The notes: generated by a model not told the origin, from the sequence alone. DNA of 7,122 bases from JAQVWU01 sp964628455 (GCA_964628455.1 CAZVPD010000179.1:1-7122), one strand, 5' to 3'; positions 1 to 6,963 are shown, counted from the first letter of the stretch. Made by a program: numbers and translations.

Positions 1-89
1 ATGAGCTACTCTTTTTTTCTTTCCGGGGGGGCAGTTAGCTTTACAATCGGCCAAAATAATATGATATAATTGCGTTTTATTTTCAGATA

Positions 90-118
90 TTGCTATCTGT
101 ATCATCTTGTGCTACAAT
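90..118 (+). promoter_or_regulatory. Predicted sigma-A-type promoter for the AraC-family gene
   Basis: TTGCTA (90-95) and TACAAT (113-118) are separated by exactly 17 bases, and a TG one base before the -10 (110-111) makes it an extended -10. Transcription would begin near 125, about 60 bases before the GTG start at 185. A second extended -10, TGATATAAT (62-70), lies upstream but its -35 (TTACAA, 41-46) is weak. The remainder of 1-184 shows no gene. An open frame at 1-69 ends at a TAA and is too short to judge. Confidence 0.55.
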
Positions 119-184
119 ATAAACTATTCTATACAATGATCGCCGGTTTTAAAGAATTGAAAGAAAGATTTTGAGGAAGTGTCC

Positions 185-981
185 GTGACTTATCCGATCG
201 AACAGTTTCATTTTCGGGAAACAGGAGCAAACTCGCTGTCGGGGATCAGACATACGCATAACGAAAGCTGCGAAATATTATAGGTGCTGCATGGCAGCGG
301 TTCCATGATGATTAAAAATCGTCTTTACCCGATCAAGCCGAATGCCGTTTTTCTTGTCGGCAAAATGGAACTTCACAGTGCTGTCCCCGACAGTGAAAAT
401 TATACACGGAATATTCTGAATATTTCCGACCGTTATCTGGACAATCTATTAACTTTGACGCAAAGCAGCGGAACTATTGAGGAGTTGTTTGAACGGCAGT
501 GTGTCTTTCTGACCGATGACATTCAGGATGCACTGAATACGCGGTTTGAGGATATCTCAATAACGGAACACAGACAAAGGACAGGACTGGGCTTTTTACA
601 GGCGATAACGGGGATTTTATACTTGCTTACGGAAACGGATGCACGACAGGCGGAAGGTCTGAATAACAGTGTTTCCGACGCTATCCGATATATGAATGCA
701 AATATGGACCGTCTGCTCACTCTTGATGAAATATGCGATTACGTTCATCTCAGCAAATATCATTTTTGCCGGTTGTTCCGTAAAAGCACCAACATGAGTC
801 CGTTCTGCTACATCACCGAAAGGCGAATCTCCAAAGCAAAAAAGCTGCTGCTTTATACGACACTTTCCATATCGGATATTGCGGAAAAAACAGGATTCGG
901 ATCTTTTTCCGCTTTCAGCAATGCATTTTTAAAAAAGAAGGGGTCGCTCCGCGGGAATTCCGCCGGAAAGTAAAATTCTGA
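185..981 (+). pseudogene. AraC-family transcriptional regulator, broken by an in-frame TAG and a -1 frameshift
   Basis: AraC-family regulators pair an N-terminal cupin-like effector domain with a C-terminal DNA-binding domain of two helix-turn-helix motifs. I start it at GTG 185, preceded by GAGGAAG (173-179). Codons 1-32 give the cupin start, with RHTHNESCEI around residues 22-31. Codon 33 is TAG (281-283), where a sense codon such as CAG would fit, and the frame continues directly with VLHGSGSMMI. The two helix-turn-helix motifs fall near residues 180-199 and 228-248. At the run of six A (931-936) the frame must move by -1 to give the family ending EGVAPREFRRK and stop at TGA 979-981. Unshifted, the frame ends at 971-973 with an atypical tail. 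The restored protein has about 265 residues, normal for the family. Two lesions make a decayed gene the simplest reading. A truncated protein could begin at GTG 284, directly after the TAG, but would lack part of the cupin. Sequencing error is an alternative for either lesion. Confidence 0.8.
931..937 (+). other. A AAA AAG heptamer at the AraC frame break
   Basis: The heptamer lies in the exact phase (codons AAA 932-934 and AAG 935-937) required for tandem -1 slippage, and the -1 frame restores the conserved AraC C-terminus. A GC-rich hairpin can form at 949-966: six pairs, a GAATT loop and one bulged C, 11 bases downstream. The same run is also a typical site for a one-base deletion from an ancestral run of seven A. 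Which explanation holds cannot be told from one sequence. The upstream TAG favours decay. Confidence 0.4.
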
Positions 982-1227
982 TACCGCCGGATCTCTAAAC
1001 AGATTGTAAAAGATGAATGCAGACAAAAAACCGGATACACCCCGCTGACAATATCCATTACGGGATTTACTTCTGCCTGCGAACCAATTACGAATGAAGA
1101 AAATAAGTCTTTACAGGGAAACAAGATTCAATAAATCAGACGGCAGATAATAAATCCGGGCTCCTTTTCCGTCAGGCAATCTGCAAATAAAACCGAATTA
1201 TGAATGTCATAAAAGATGCGTATTTGA
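982..1227. other. Intergenic gap between the AraC remnant and the SGNH hydrolase, no gene seen
   Basis: With the promoter and leader that follow, about 300 bases separate the AraC stop from the next start codon. A frame continuing from the AraC -1 frame stays open from 982 to a TAA at 1132-1134, but it has no start codon with a ribosome-binding site and I do not recognise its translation. It could be chance or a scrap of a decayed gene. No convincing terminator follows the AraC remnant. Short complementary pieces near 1139-1187 compete with each other and lack a T-run. Confidence 0.5.
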
Positions 1228-1256
1228 TTGATTTTTATACATGATTGTGATATGAT
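1228..1256 (+). promoter_or_regulatory. Predicted promoter for the SGNH hydrolase gene
   Basis: TTGATT (1228-1233) is followed after exactly 17 bases by TATGAT (1251-1256), with a TG at 1248-1249 giving an extended -10. The expected transcription start near 1263 leaves a leader of about 22 bases before ATG 1285. This rules out the longer frame that opens with TTG at 1228, since that codon lies inside the -35. Confidence 0.6.
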
Positions 1257-1284
1257 TAAAAAAAAAAGCGAAAGGATAACAGAT

Positions 1285-2076
1285 ATGGACATCACGCAAT
1301 ACATGAGTATTCCCGGTGAAAAGCCGCTTGACAGAATACTTCCGGACGGAGGTTTCTGCGGAATTTTCCGTACGATCTGCTGTATAGGCGACAGCCTTTC
1401 ATCCGGTGAATTCGAATCAAAAGACGTAAACGGCAATACAGGCTATCATGATATGTATGAATATTCCTGGGGGCAGTATATCGCCCGCGCTGCCGGTTCA
1501 AAAGTCTATAATTTTTCACGCGGCGGGATGACGGCTTCGGAATACTGGAACAGCTTTGCGGAAAACAGCGGCTTCTGGGATAAAGACAAACTCTGTCAGG
1601 CATATATCATAGCACTCGGAGTCAACGATATTCTGAACGCCGGACAGACAGTCGGTTCGGTTTCCGATATCGATACCGCGGATTATAATAAAAACGCGTT
1701 TACATTTGCAGGTTATTATGCAAGAATCATTCAGCGTTTGAAGACAATGCAGCCTAAAGCCCGTTTTTTCCTGATGACGATGCCCCGCGACTCCGGGGAT
1801 GAAATACGTGCCGATAAAATAAAAGCACATCGGAAGCTTTTATATGACATCGCCGGTTTGTTCGAATTTACTTATGTTCTCGACTTTACCGAATACGCTC
1901 CCGTATACGATTCCGAGTTTCGCCGCAATTTCTTTCTCGGAGGTCATCTCAATGCCGCGGGTTATCTGCTGACCGCACGTATGACGGCGTCATACATCGA
2001 TTTTATTATACGGAACAATCCGCAAGATTTTGCTCAAGCCGGTTTTATCGGAACGGCTTTTTCAAACAACAGTTGA
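1285..2076 (+). CDS. SGNH/GDSL-type hydrolase, probably intracellular esterase or acylhydrolase
   Basis: A 263-residue protein of the SGNH hydrolase superfamily, whose members cleave ester bonds in lipids and acylated sugars with a Ser-His-based site. Seen in the sequence: block I GDSL at residues 35-38 (nucleophile Ser37), block II Gly at 80-81 in NFSRGG, block III GVND at 112-115 (oxyanion Asn114), and block V His221 in FLGGHLNAAGY. The usual Asp three residues before the His (DxxH) is Leu218, so the triad is incomplete or its acid comes from elsewhere. From memory, a clostridial SGNH subfamily shares this GGH-containing block V. The start at ATG 1285 is chosen from AAAGGA (1271-1276) eight bases upstream and from the promoter position. 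There is no signal peptide or membrane segment. It has its own promoter behind the broken AraC gene and ends before a shared terminator. The natural substrate is unknown. Confidence 0.85.
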   Translation: MDITQYMSIPGEKPLDRILPDGGFCGIFRTICCIGDSLSSGEFESKDVNGNTGYHDMYEYSWGQYIARAAGSKVYNFSRGGMTASEYWNSFAENSGFWDKDKLCQAYIIALGVNDILNAGQTVGSVSDIDTADYNKNAFTFAGYYARIIQRLKTMQPKARFFLMTMPRDSGDEIRADKIKAHRKLLYDIAGLFEFTYVLDFTEYAPVYDSEFRRNFFLGGHLNAAGYLLTARMTASYIDFIIRNNPQDFAQAGFIGTAFSNNS

Positions 2077-2218
2077 ATTCATCTGTCATTTTGGTCCGAA
2101 TTATATATAATAAGATAATCCTTTGATATCCCAATTGACCGATCCGCAGAAACTCGCAGCAAAATAAAATAATATATAGCAGTTATATTCCCCGATTGCT
2201 GTGAAAGCTATAAATATC

Positions 2219-2260
2219 ATTTAATAAACACCCGCACAAATTTGCGGGTGTTTATTAAAT
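2219..2260. terminator. Bidirectional intrinsic terminator between converging genes
   Basis: An uninterrupted 18-base-pair inverted repeat: the arm core TTTAATAAACACCCGCA (2220-2236) is the exact reverse complement of 2243-2259, the outer pair is 2219/2260, and the loop is six bases (2237-2242). The GC-rich tip (ACCCGCA/TGCGGGT) on an A/T-rich base gives a T-rich 3' side on either strand. It lies between the SGNH gene (ending 2076, +) and the MBL gene (ending 2307, -), where both transcripts should stop. The rest of 2077-2306 is AT-rich and shows no gene. Confidence 0.85.
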
Positions 2261-2306
2261 TCATGCTTGATATGATTGTTTAAAAACTGTGAAATCAAGT
2301 ATCGGC

Positions 2307-2900
2307 TTATAAAATCCGCTCTTCTCCAGCTTCTATGATCAGTCTGTTGGGAGCGTTGAATCTCTCCGCTGCCGCACGGTCAAAAAGTTTTCCCGGAGCC
2401 ATATGAACGGGGACCGCGTATTTCGCTCCGATCAACTCGGCGCACTTCGCAGCTTCCGAAGCATTCATATTATAAATTCCGTCTATCGGAAGAAAAGCGT
2501 AGTCAATGTCTTTCATAACGGACATTTCTTCCGTGCGTGAAGTATCGCCTGCAAAATACAATCTGAGACCGTCTGTATCCAGAATATAACCCACACACGA
2601 CCCTCGGCTGTGATTTTTATTATAAGCGGGTACTGCGGTTACCTTCATGCCGCGCAAATCGAATGTATGATATCCGGTCTCTTTCGCTTTCATAAAAACA
2701 GCGTCTTCGTGCGTGATGATTTTGCAGTCCGGCTTTTTCGCGGGCAGTTCCGTCTTATTATGGTCATGATGACCGTGTGTTACCAAAATAAGGTCGGCAG
2801 GAAGATCATATCCCTTTCCGGCATATGGATCGATATAGATAACCGCCGTTTCTGTGGATAGTCTCAGACTCCCGTGACCCTGATATAACAATTTTATCAT
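2307..2900 (-). CDS. MBL-fold metal-dependent hydrolase (UlaG / UPF0173-like)
   Basis: A 197-residue protein with the metallo-beta-lactamase fold, normally binding two metal ions for hydrolysis. The motifs are in order: HxHxDH as H42-G-H44-H-D46-H47 preceded by LVT, His97 in YNKNHSRG, Asp119 in FAGDT, and His166 in PVHMAPG. The compact length and the opening YQGHGSLRLS with YIDPYAGKG resemble the UPF0173/UlaG branch of simple cytoplasmic hydrolases, not secreted beta-lactamases. No signal peptide is visible. ATG 2900 is preferred over the ATG at 2936 because AAGGAAGGG (2905-2913) precedes it. It begins 53 bases after the radical SAM gene on the same strand and is the last gene before the terminator at 2219-2260, so it is probably co-transcribed with the three genes upstream. 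All expected metal ligands are present, so it should be active. The substrate is unknown. Confidence 0.88.
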   Translation of the reverse strand: MIKLLYQGHGSLRLSTETAVIYIDPYAGKGYDLPADLILVTHGHHDHNKTELPAKKPDCKIITHEDAVFMKAKETGYHTFDLRGMKVTAVPAYNKNHSRGSCVGYILDTDGLRLYFAGDTSRTEEMSVMKDIDYAFLPIDGIYNMNASEAAKCAELIGAKYAVPVHMAPGKLFDRAAAERFNAPNRLIIEAGEERIL

Positions 2901-2953
2901 ATTTCCCTTCCTTTCCCTTACTGTTTTAATCCCCATGAAGCCCGTATTTCCGC

Positions 2954-3949
2954 TTAAATTATCTCTGCTTTCCGGTATGCCGCATGCATCGAATCATAAA
3001 AACAATCCGGGGAGATGTCACGCGAAGGAATCGTTTTGCGAAGCCGGCTGCGTATGAAAAAACACAATTCGCATTTGGTGACATAACCCGAAACCGACGG
3101 TACAAATCCATTTCCGGAAGCATATTCATACAACTCACCTACTCCGCCGTTTAACAGCCTGGTCATGACCGGATATTTTGTTTCGGAAATATTACCGGCA
3201 AAATAATCGTCTGCCTCTACCGCCAGTCCGGGACAGCCGGAAGGTATATAGTTGTCGTATAAATCAATATGACAATGGTAACCGTCAAGCAGACTGCGGC
3301 ATGGCTCCGAATGCAGAAAAGTCTCCGCTTTCTTGCGTTTATAAAGACTGCCCGCGATGATAAGCGCACGGCCGTTCATCCCAAGGCCGTATTCGCGAGC
3401 GGTTTCGCCGATGTAACCAACACCCAGGTGTAATTTTAACTCTTCTTCCGTATAAGTCTGCGTGTGATCGAGCAGGGACAGACGCCTTAAAAACTTTTCC
3501 TGCCAGACAAAATGATTCATACCGATCTCACCCAGAATCTTTATAAGGAGTAAGGGACGGGTAAGCGGTATGTATTCGATATGAAACGGGTCTACAGAAA
3601 CCATGACCGTATGAACCCCGAGATCACGAATAACAGCCAAACGCCGGCGCACCGTTTCCTCATCCCGGCACCAGAAAGCGTTCGTTTCGATATAGTCGAC
3701 ACCGACCTTATATTTCATCATGGCATGCAGCAATCCGCAAAGAGATGTAAAATTCAAAAAAGGTTCACCGCCGCCTATATGCATCGAGCGAATACCCGCG
3801 GCGCTTAGTTTCCCTGCGATATTTTCCGCAGCTTCGGCGGTTATAAAATCCCGGCCTGTCTGAGGCGACGAACAATACATACAATGTCTGCATTCGGCGG
3901 AGCATGCATAACTTGTCATAATACCCGAATAAATTATGCTGTTTTTCAT
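2954..3949 (-). CDS. Radical SAM protein of unknown function with extra C-terminal cysteines
   Basis: A 331-residue radical SAM enzyme. The family uses a [4Fe-4S] cluster and S-adenosylmethionine to make a 5'-deoxyadenosyl radical. The cluster motif CxxxCxxC is C16-SAE-C20-RH-C23, followed by a fourth Cys at 26. GGGEPF at 59-64 is the SAM-contacting motif, and VSVDPFHIEY at 117-126 lies on a later barrel strand. Beyond the core, Cys217, Cys226, Cys239, Cys293, Cys296 and Cys316 recall the auxiliary-cluster regions of SPASM or twitch proteins but do not match the full SPASM spacing. It starts 35 bases after the stop of the TIM-barrel gene and is followed after 53 bases by the MBL hydrolase, so the three look co-transcribed. 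The ribosome-binding site is weak (GGGT, about 10 bases before ATG 3949), which suggests translational coupling. The family is familiar to me from clostridial genomes, but I know no assigned reaction. No precursor-peptide gene is visible next to it, which argues against a classic RiPP maturase. Confidence 0.85.
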   Translation of the reverse strand: MKNSIIYSGIMTSYACSAECRHCMYCSSPQTGRDFITAEAAENIAGKLSAAGIRSMHIGGGEPFLNFTSLCGLLHAMMKYKVGVDYIETNAFWCRDEETVRRRLAVIRDLGVHTVMVSVDPFHIEYIPLTRPLLLIKILGEIGMNHFVWQEKFLRRLSLLDHTQTYTEEELKLHLGVGYIGETAREYGLGMNGRALIIAGSLYKRKKAETFLHSEPCRSLLDGYHCHIDLYDNYIPSGCPGLAVEADDYFAGNISETKYPVMTRLLNGGVGELYEYASGNGFVPSVSGYVTKCELCFFIRSRLRKTIPSRDISPDCFYDSMHAAYRKAEII

Positions 3950-3984
3950 GTTTTAAAACCCATCATATTATTCCGTTTTTACTC

Positions 3985-5685
3985 TCACAATCCATTGTAT
4001 TTTGTCAGAATATAATTTTCACCGTTTCGGAGATCACCGATAAACTCATCGATCACAGTAATTCCGGCATGTATAAGATCGGTTTTTATCATATATGGAA
4101 TCGCACTTTCTTCAGCCAGACCGATCATGTAAAGCGCGTTTTTCCTTTCCCTGAGCAATATGTTCTTTATATCCGGCAGTGTCGGTTCTCCTTCCCTTAA
4201 GCGGTCCATTCCGAGAGATAACAGAAGGTAATTCAACCTGCAGATTATCAGACTTTTCAATAATAACGAAGATTCCTTCTGTGTTTTAATCATAAAAGTA
4301 TAAGATTCGTAAACCATTGTCTTTTCCAGGCATCTGAGCCCTTCATCTGTCAGATCCAAACAAATGCCGAATCTTTTTACGATATCTGAGCAGTAAGCGC
4401 GGTTCATATTATGCGTATTGTCCGTAACCATATAATAACTCCGCCTGTTTGACAGCCATGACGGCGTCAGCCAGGGCGTCTTCATCAAGCCGGCAAAACT
4501 GATTTTTCCCCAGTAGGCCGGGTCATACGGGTGATAATTCGAAAATCTCAGCACCCAACTCACTTCCCAGGGCAGCAGTTCCAATATTCTCGACGAAAAA
4601 GACCAGTATAAGAGCAGATTTTTTTTACTTTCCCCGTCAAAAGTATATTCATCGGCCACACTGCCGATCATATCATCATATACTTCTGTTCCGTTAAAAT
4701 ATCTGCCCATCACGGATTCGTTTACGGACATAAACCGGGTACATATCCCATAATATTCTTTAATACCCGAAACACCTCTCGTCTTTACGGCAGCATCAAT
4801 TTGTTCAAAAACAAGCCTGGGACAGGGATACATGGCTGAATATCCCAGGTCCTCGCCGGATCCCCCCATAAACAACTCGGCCACCATATCTCTTCCCTGT
4901 TCGACGCATAAAGCAGCTATCGACCTGAACCATAAATCAGGATGATTGCAAAAATATACTTCATGCAAAGCCGAATGACAGGACACGGCAATACGATCAT
5001 CCAGATTTTTCAATATGCCGTAAACCTGTGACCAGGATAATTCCCAGGGTTCCCACCAAATTTCGAAATGATTTTTGAGTGTCAGGCAATAATCATATAT
5101 TTTATTTAAGAATTCCGGAATCCTTATTTCCTGAGATATGCCTTTACATCTCGGGCAGTCGCTTTCCTCATCACAAACTTCCGCAAGTTCGTCATAGGTA
5201 TATATCATCATGCCGTCGATATCCGGTACATTCGCAAAAAAATCAGTTATCAGTTCTTTATACAGCATCATGACTTCGGGACTTCGGATGCACGTGACGG
5301 AAGCATCCGCTATAGTACTTTTCGATGCTCCCATTAAGCACCGATAGCTTTGCGGATATTTATTATAATCGAAATACCGGGGAACACCGAACAGCGCCAT
5401 TGCTTTCATATCAAGGCTTTTAACGGTCTGTACCCGGTCTTTTATTTTCTGCCTGTTTAAAACATAATCATATTCATCGGATAAAAGGGGAAAGCTTTTA
5501 GAAACCGCACAGTGTTCAAGGCAAACAGCGTCTATCTCCGGTCGTGACCAGGCCAGATTGACAAATATCGTATTGATCCCTTTTTCTTTTAATTTCAACA
5601 ATGATTCAGCCGAATAATCCTGCAAGCCGTTTTTATAAAACGACGGATTCCCGGGCATCGCAGCTTTTGTTTTAATATTACGCAT
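3985..5685 (-). CDS. TIM-barrel protein resembling glycoside hydrolases, function unknown
   Basis: A 566-residue cytoplasmic protein I cannot assign to a named family. A second ATG lies immediately upstream at 5688; 5685 is preferred because GGGAG is then six bases away instead of three. Residues (numbered from 5688) show recurrent strand-like segments ending in polar or acidic residues, as in a (beta/alpha)8 barrel: GINTIFVNLAWSRPE (37-51), MKAMALFGVPRYF (94-106), IDGMMIYTYDELAEV (157-171), EIWWEPWELSW (209-219), IAVSCHSALHEVYF (233-246) and VAELFMGGSGEDLG (269-282). The pair Asp166-Glu167 at a strand end recalls the catalytic dyad of GH20-like enzymes. It is followed by Cys172, Cys178 and Cys181 (CPRCKG), a short cysteine cluster seen in some GH20-like and related barrels. 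The C-terminal third looks helical. No signal peptide is present, so any substrate would be an imported oligosaccharide or an intracellular glycoside. It lies about 57 bases after rsmH and 35 bases before the radical SAM gene, consistent with one operon. A non-hydrolytic sugar-binding role is possible. Confidence 0.6.
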   Translation of the reverse strand: MRNIKTKAAMPGNPSFYKNGLQDYSAESLLKLKEKGINTIFVNLAWSRPEIDAVCLEHCAVSKSFPLLSDEYDYVLNRQKIKDRVQTVKSLDMKAMALFGVPRYFDYNKYPQSYRCLMGASKSTIADASVTCIRSPEVMMLYKELITDFFANVPDIDGMMIYTYDELAEVCDEESDCPRCKGISQEIRIPEFLNKIYDYCLTLKNHFEIWWEPWELSWSQVYGILKNLDDRIAVSCHSALHEVYFCNHPDLWFRSIAALCVEQGRDMVAELFMGGSGEDLGYSAMYPCPRLVFEQIDAAVKTRGVSGIKEYYGICTRFMSVNESVMGRYFNGTEVYDDMIGSVADEYTFDGESKKNLLLYWSFSSRILELLPWEVSWVLRFSNYHPYDPAYWGKISFAGLMKTPWLTPSWLSNRRSYYMVTDNTHNMNRAYCSDIVKRFGICLDLTDEGLRCLEKTMVYESYTFMIKTQKESSLLLKSLIICRLNYLLLSLGMDRLREGEPTLPDIKNILLRERKNALYMIGLAEESAIPYMIKTDLIHAGITVIDEFIGDLRNGENYILTKYNGL

Positions 5686-5712
5686 CATTTACTCCCTGAT
5701 TTTCCGGTCGGC

Positions 5713-5725
5713 AATACAATGTATT
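5713..5725. promoter_or_regulatory. Small palindrome in the rsmH to TIM-barrel gap
   Basis: AATACA and TGTATT are perfect six-base arms around a single A. The palindrome sits about 28 bases upstream of the TIM-barrel start, between the two - strand genes. It could be a regulator site for a promoter within the operon, but no convincing -35/-10 pair accompanies it and a 13-base AT-rich palindrome may be chance. Confidence 0.2.
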
Positions 5726-5744
5726 CGTTTTGGAAATAAATAAA

Positions 5745-6794
5745 TTATGCTTTTTCAGCCCAGCGTAATTTTGCAGAACAAGCACGGCTGTTTGATTTAC
5801 ATTCTTCTTCCGTGGGCCGAATAGGGTCCGGAGATATTTCGCAATAAAGGCCTTCCCGAAAAAAATGCTGAAACGATTTTTTTACAAGCCGATCCTCGCC
5901 CGAATGAAATGAAAGCACAGCAACACGCCCCCCTTCAGCCAACACAGAAGGCAGCTTTTCTAAAAATTCATACAACACTTCATATTCATGATTGATATCA
6001 ATACGCAGCGCCTGAAAACAGCGTTGGCAGGATTTTTTTATGGCATCTTTTCCATTGCTTCCCGGTATGGTTCTCAAAGCTTCCGTAATAATATCCCGGA
6101 ACTGTGCTGTTGTTGAAATTTCAATGCACTTTTTTCTTTGAGTTATAACAGCACGGGCAATTGCCGCTGCATTGGGTTCATCAGCGTTTTCATTCAGCAT
6201 ATCCTGTAATTCATCCCGAGCGACAGAATTTAAACGCGCGGCAGCTGTCATTCCATCTCCGGGATTCAGTCGCAAATCAAGCGGTCCTTCGTATTTGAAT
6301 GAAAATCCCCGCTCCGGATTATCTATCTGCATAGAAGATACCCCCAGATCCGCCAAAACAAAATTCAACGGACCCGATTCCCGGACAATCAGGTCTATAT
6401 CACAAAAATTCATTTGTCTTATCGTTAATATTTCAGGACCATATCCCATCTTTGCCAGACGTTCTCCGGATCGCGGCAGTTCGGCGGAATCCACATCGAT
6501 CGCATACAGATGCCCTTTCTTATTTAAATATTTCAACATCTCCAAAGTATGACCGCCATAACCCAGTGTCGCATCAAGTCCGCATTGCCCCGGTGCAATT
6601 CGCAGAATTTCCAATATTTCTTTCACACATATCGGACGATGCATTCCCGCAGGTGTTTTCCCTTTTTTTATAAGATGCGCCACGGTGTCGGCATATTTTT
6701 CCGGCTGCATTTCCTTGTATTTTTCATTGTAGGATTTCGGATGTGTTCCTTTATACCGGATACGCCGCTGATGCTTCGGTTCCTGATCATCCAT
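5745..6794 (-). CDS. rsmH: RsmH/MraW-like 16S rRNA (cytosine-N4)-methyltransferase, N-terminally extended paralogue
   Basis: A 349-residue SAM-dependent methyltransferase of the RsmH (MraW) family, whose typical member methylates N4 of C1402 in 16S rRNA. Family motifs in order: GMHRPICVKEIL at 50-61 (canonical HxxVLLxE region), GLDATLGYGGHT at 72-83 (SAM-binding loop), acidic Asp100/Asp102 in AIDVD, ADLGVSSMQID at 148-158 with RGFSF at 162-166, PLDLRLN at 171-177, SFHSGEDR at 295-302, and a SAKLRWAEK ending. Two things differ from the usual protein of about 310 residues. About 45 basic residues precede the methyltransferase core (RYKGTHPKSYNEKY, 13-26), and SFHSLEDR reads SFHSGEDR. This matches, from memory, a second RsmH type found in clostridia. 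No mraZ, ftsL or penicillin-binding protein gene is nearby, so it is outside the dcw cluster. The ribosome-binding site is poor. An in-frame TGA seven codons upstream limits the start to about 6794. The exact rRNA target of this paralogue is not certain. Confidence 0.88.
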   Translation of the reverse strand: MDDQEPKHQRRIRYKGTHPKSYNEKYKEMQPEKYADTVAHLIKKGKTPAGMHRPICVKEILEILRIAPGQCGLDATLGYGGHTLEMLKYLNKKGHLYAIDVDSAELPRSGERLAKMGYGPEILTIRQMNFCDIDLIVRESGPLNFVLADLGVSSMQIDNPERGFSFKYEGPLDLRLNPGDGMTAAARLNSVARDELQDMLNENADEPNAAAIARAVITQRKKCIEISTTAQFRDIITEALRTIPGSNGKDAIKKSCQRCFQALRIDINHEYEVLYEFLEKLPSVLAEGGRVAVLSFHSGEDRLVKKSFQHFFREGLYCEISPDPIRPTEEECKSNSRACSAKLRWAEKA

Positions 6795-6842
6795 TTTTTC
6801 AACCGCAATGAATCAACGTTTACACATATCAATTTCCCATTG

Positions 6843-6856
6843 ACGTTATATAACGT
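6843..6856. promoter_or_regulatory. 14-base perfect palindrome upstream of rsmH, possible operator
   Basis: ACGTTATATAACGT is self-complementary and lies about 49 bases upstream of the rsmH start, in the divergent intergenic region. A further AACGTT occurs at 6815-6820, closer to the gene. On the - strand the palindrome contains TATAAC, which could serve as a -10, but no good -35 is found at the right distance. Binding of a dimeric regulator is an inference from symmetry only. Confidence 0.3.
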
Positions 6857-6934
6857 TCATTTCATTCTTTCTTTATCAAATTAAAAGTTTTGCTGTAACG
6901 ATAATTTATGCTGTCTTACAAATCAAGAAAACAC

Positions 6935-6963
6935 ACGACAAAACGAATATCAAATGATATAAT
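6935..6963 (+). promoter_or_regulatory. Predicted promoter for the right-edge + strand gene
   Basis: A consensus TATAAT (6958-6963) with an extended TG at 6955-6956 follows ACGACA (6935-6940) at 17 bases. The -35 matches TTGACA only in its last four bases, which an extended -10 can compensate. Transcription would start near 6970, leaving a leader of about 45 bases before ATG 7017. The remainder of 6795-7016 contains no gene I can support. Confidence 0.6.

Noticed and set aside
136..174. A 12-codon leader peptide whose TGA overlaps the AraC ribosome-binding site
   Set aside because: It has no ribosome-binding site, starts only about 11 bases after the predicted transcription start, and its sequence shows no regulatory pattern such as repeated codons.
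281..283. TAG reassigned to an amino acid in this organism
   Set aside because: All intact genes here end in TAA or TGA, which would permit it, but no other gene has an internal TAG and the same gene has a second lesion. Decay or error is simpler.
982..1134. Open frame following the AraC stop in the same frame
   Set aside because: About 50 codons with no supported start and no recognisable family; runs of this length occur by chance.
1139..1187. Possible terminator after the AraC remnant
   Set aside because: Two short complementary pairings (GACGG/CCGTC and GCAGAT/ATCTGC) exclude each other and no T-run follows.
1128..1830. Several open frames on the - strand opposite the SGNH gene
   Set aside because: They lie antisense to a clear coding gene, lack ribosome-binding sites and have cysteine- and arginine-rich shadow compositions.
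2100..2111. ATTATATATAAT palindrome after the SGNH gene
   Set aside because: A pure A/T palindrome in AT-rich intergenic DNA, not near any start codon; likely chance.
6172..6884. Overlapping + strand open frames opposite rsmH
   Set aside because: They are antisense to a well-recognised methyltransferase and have no supported start or family resemblance.
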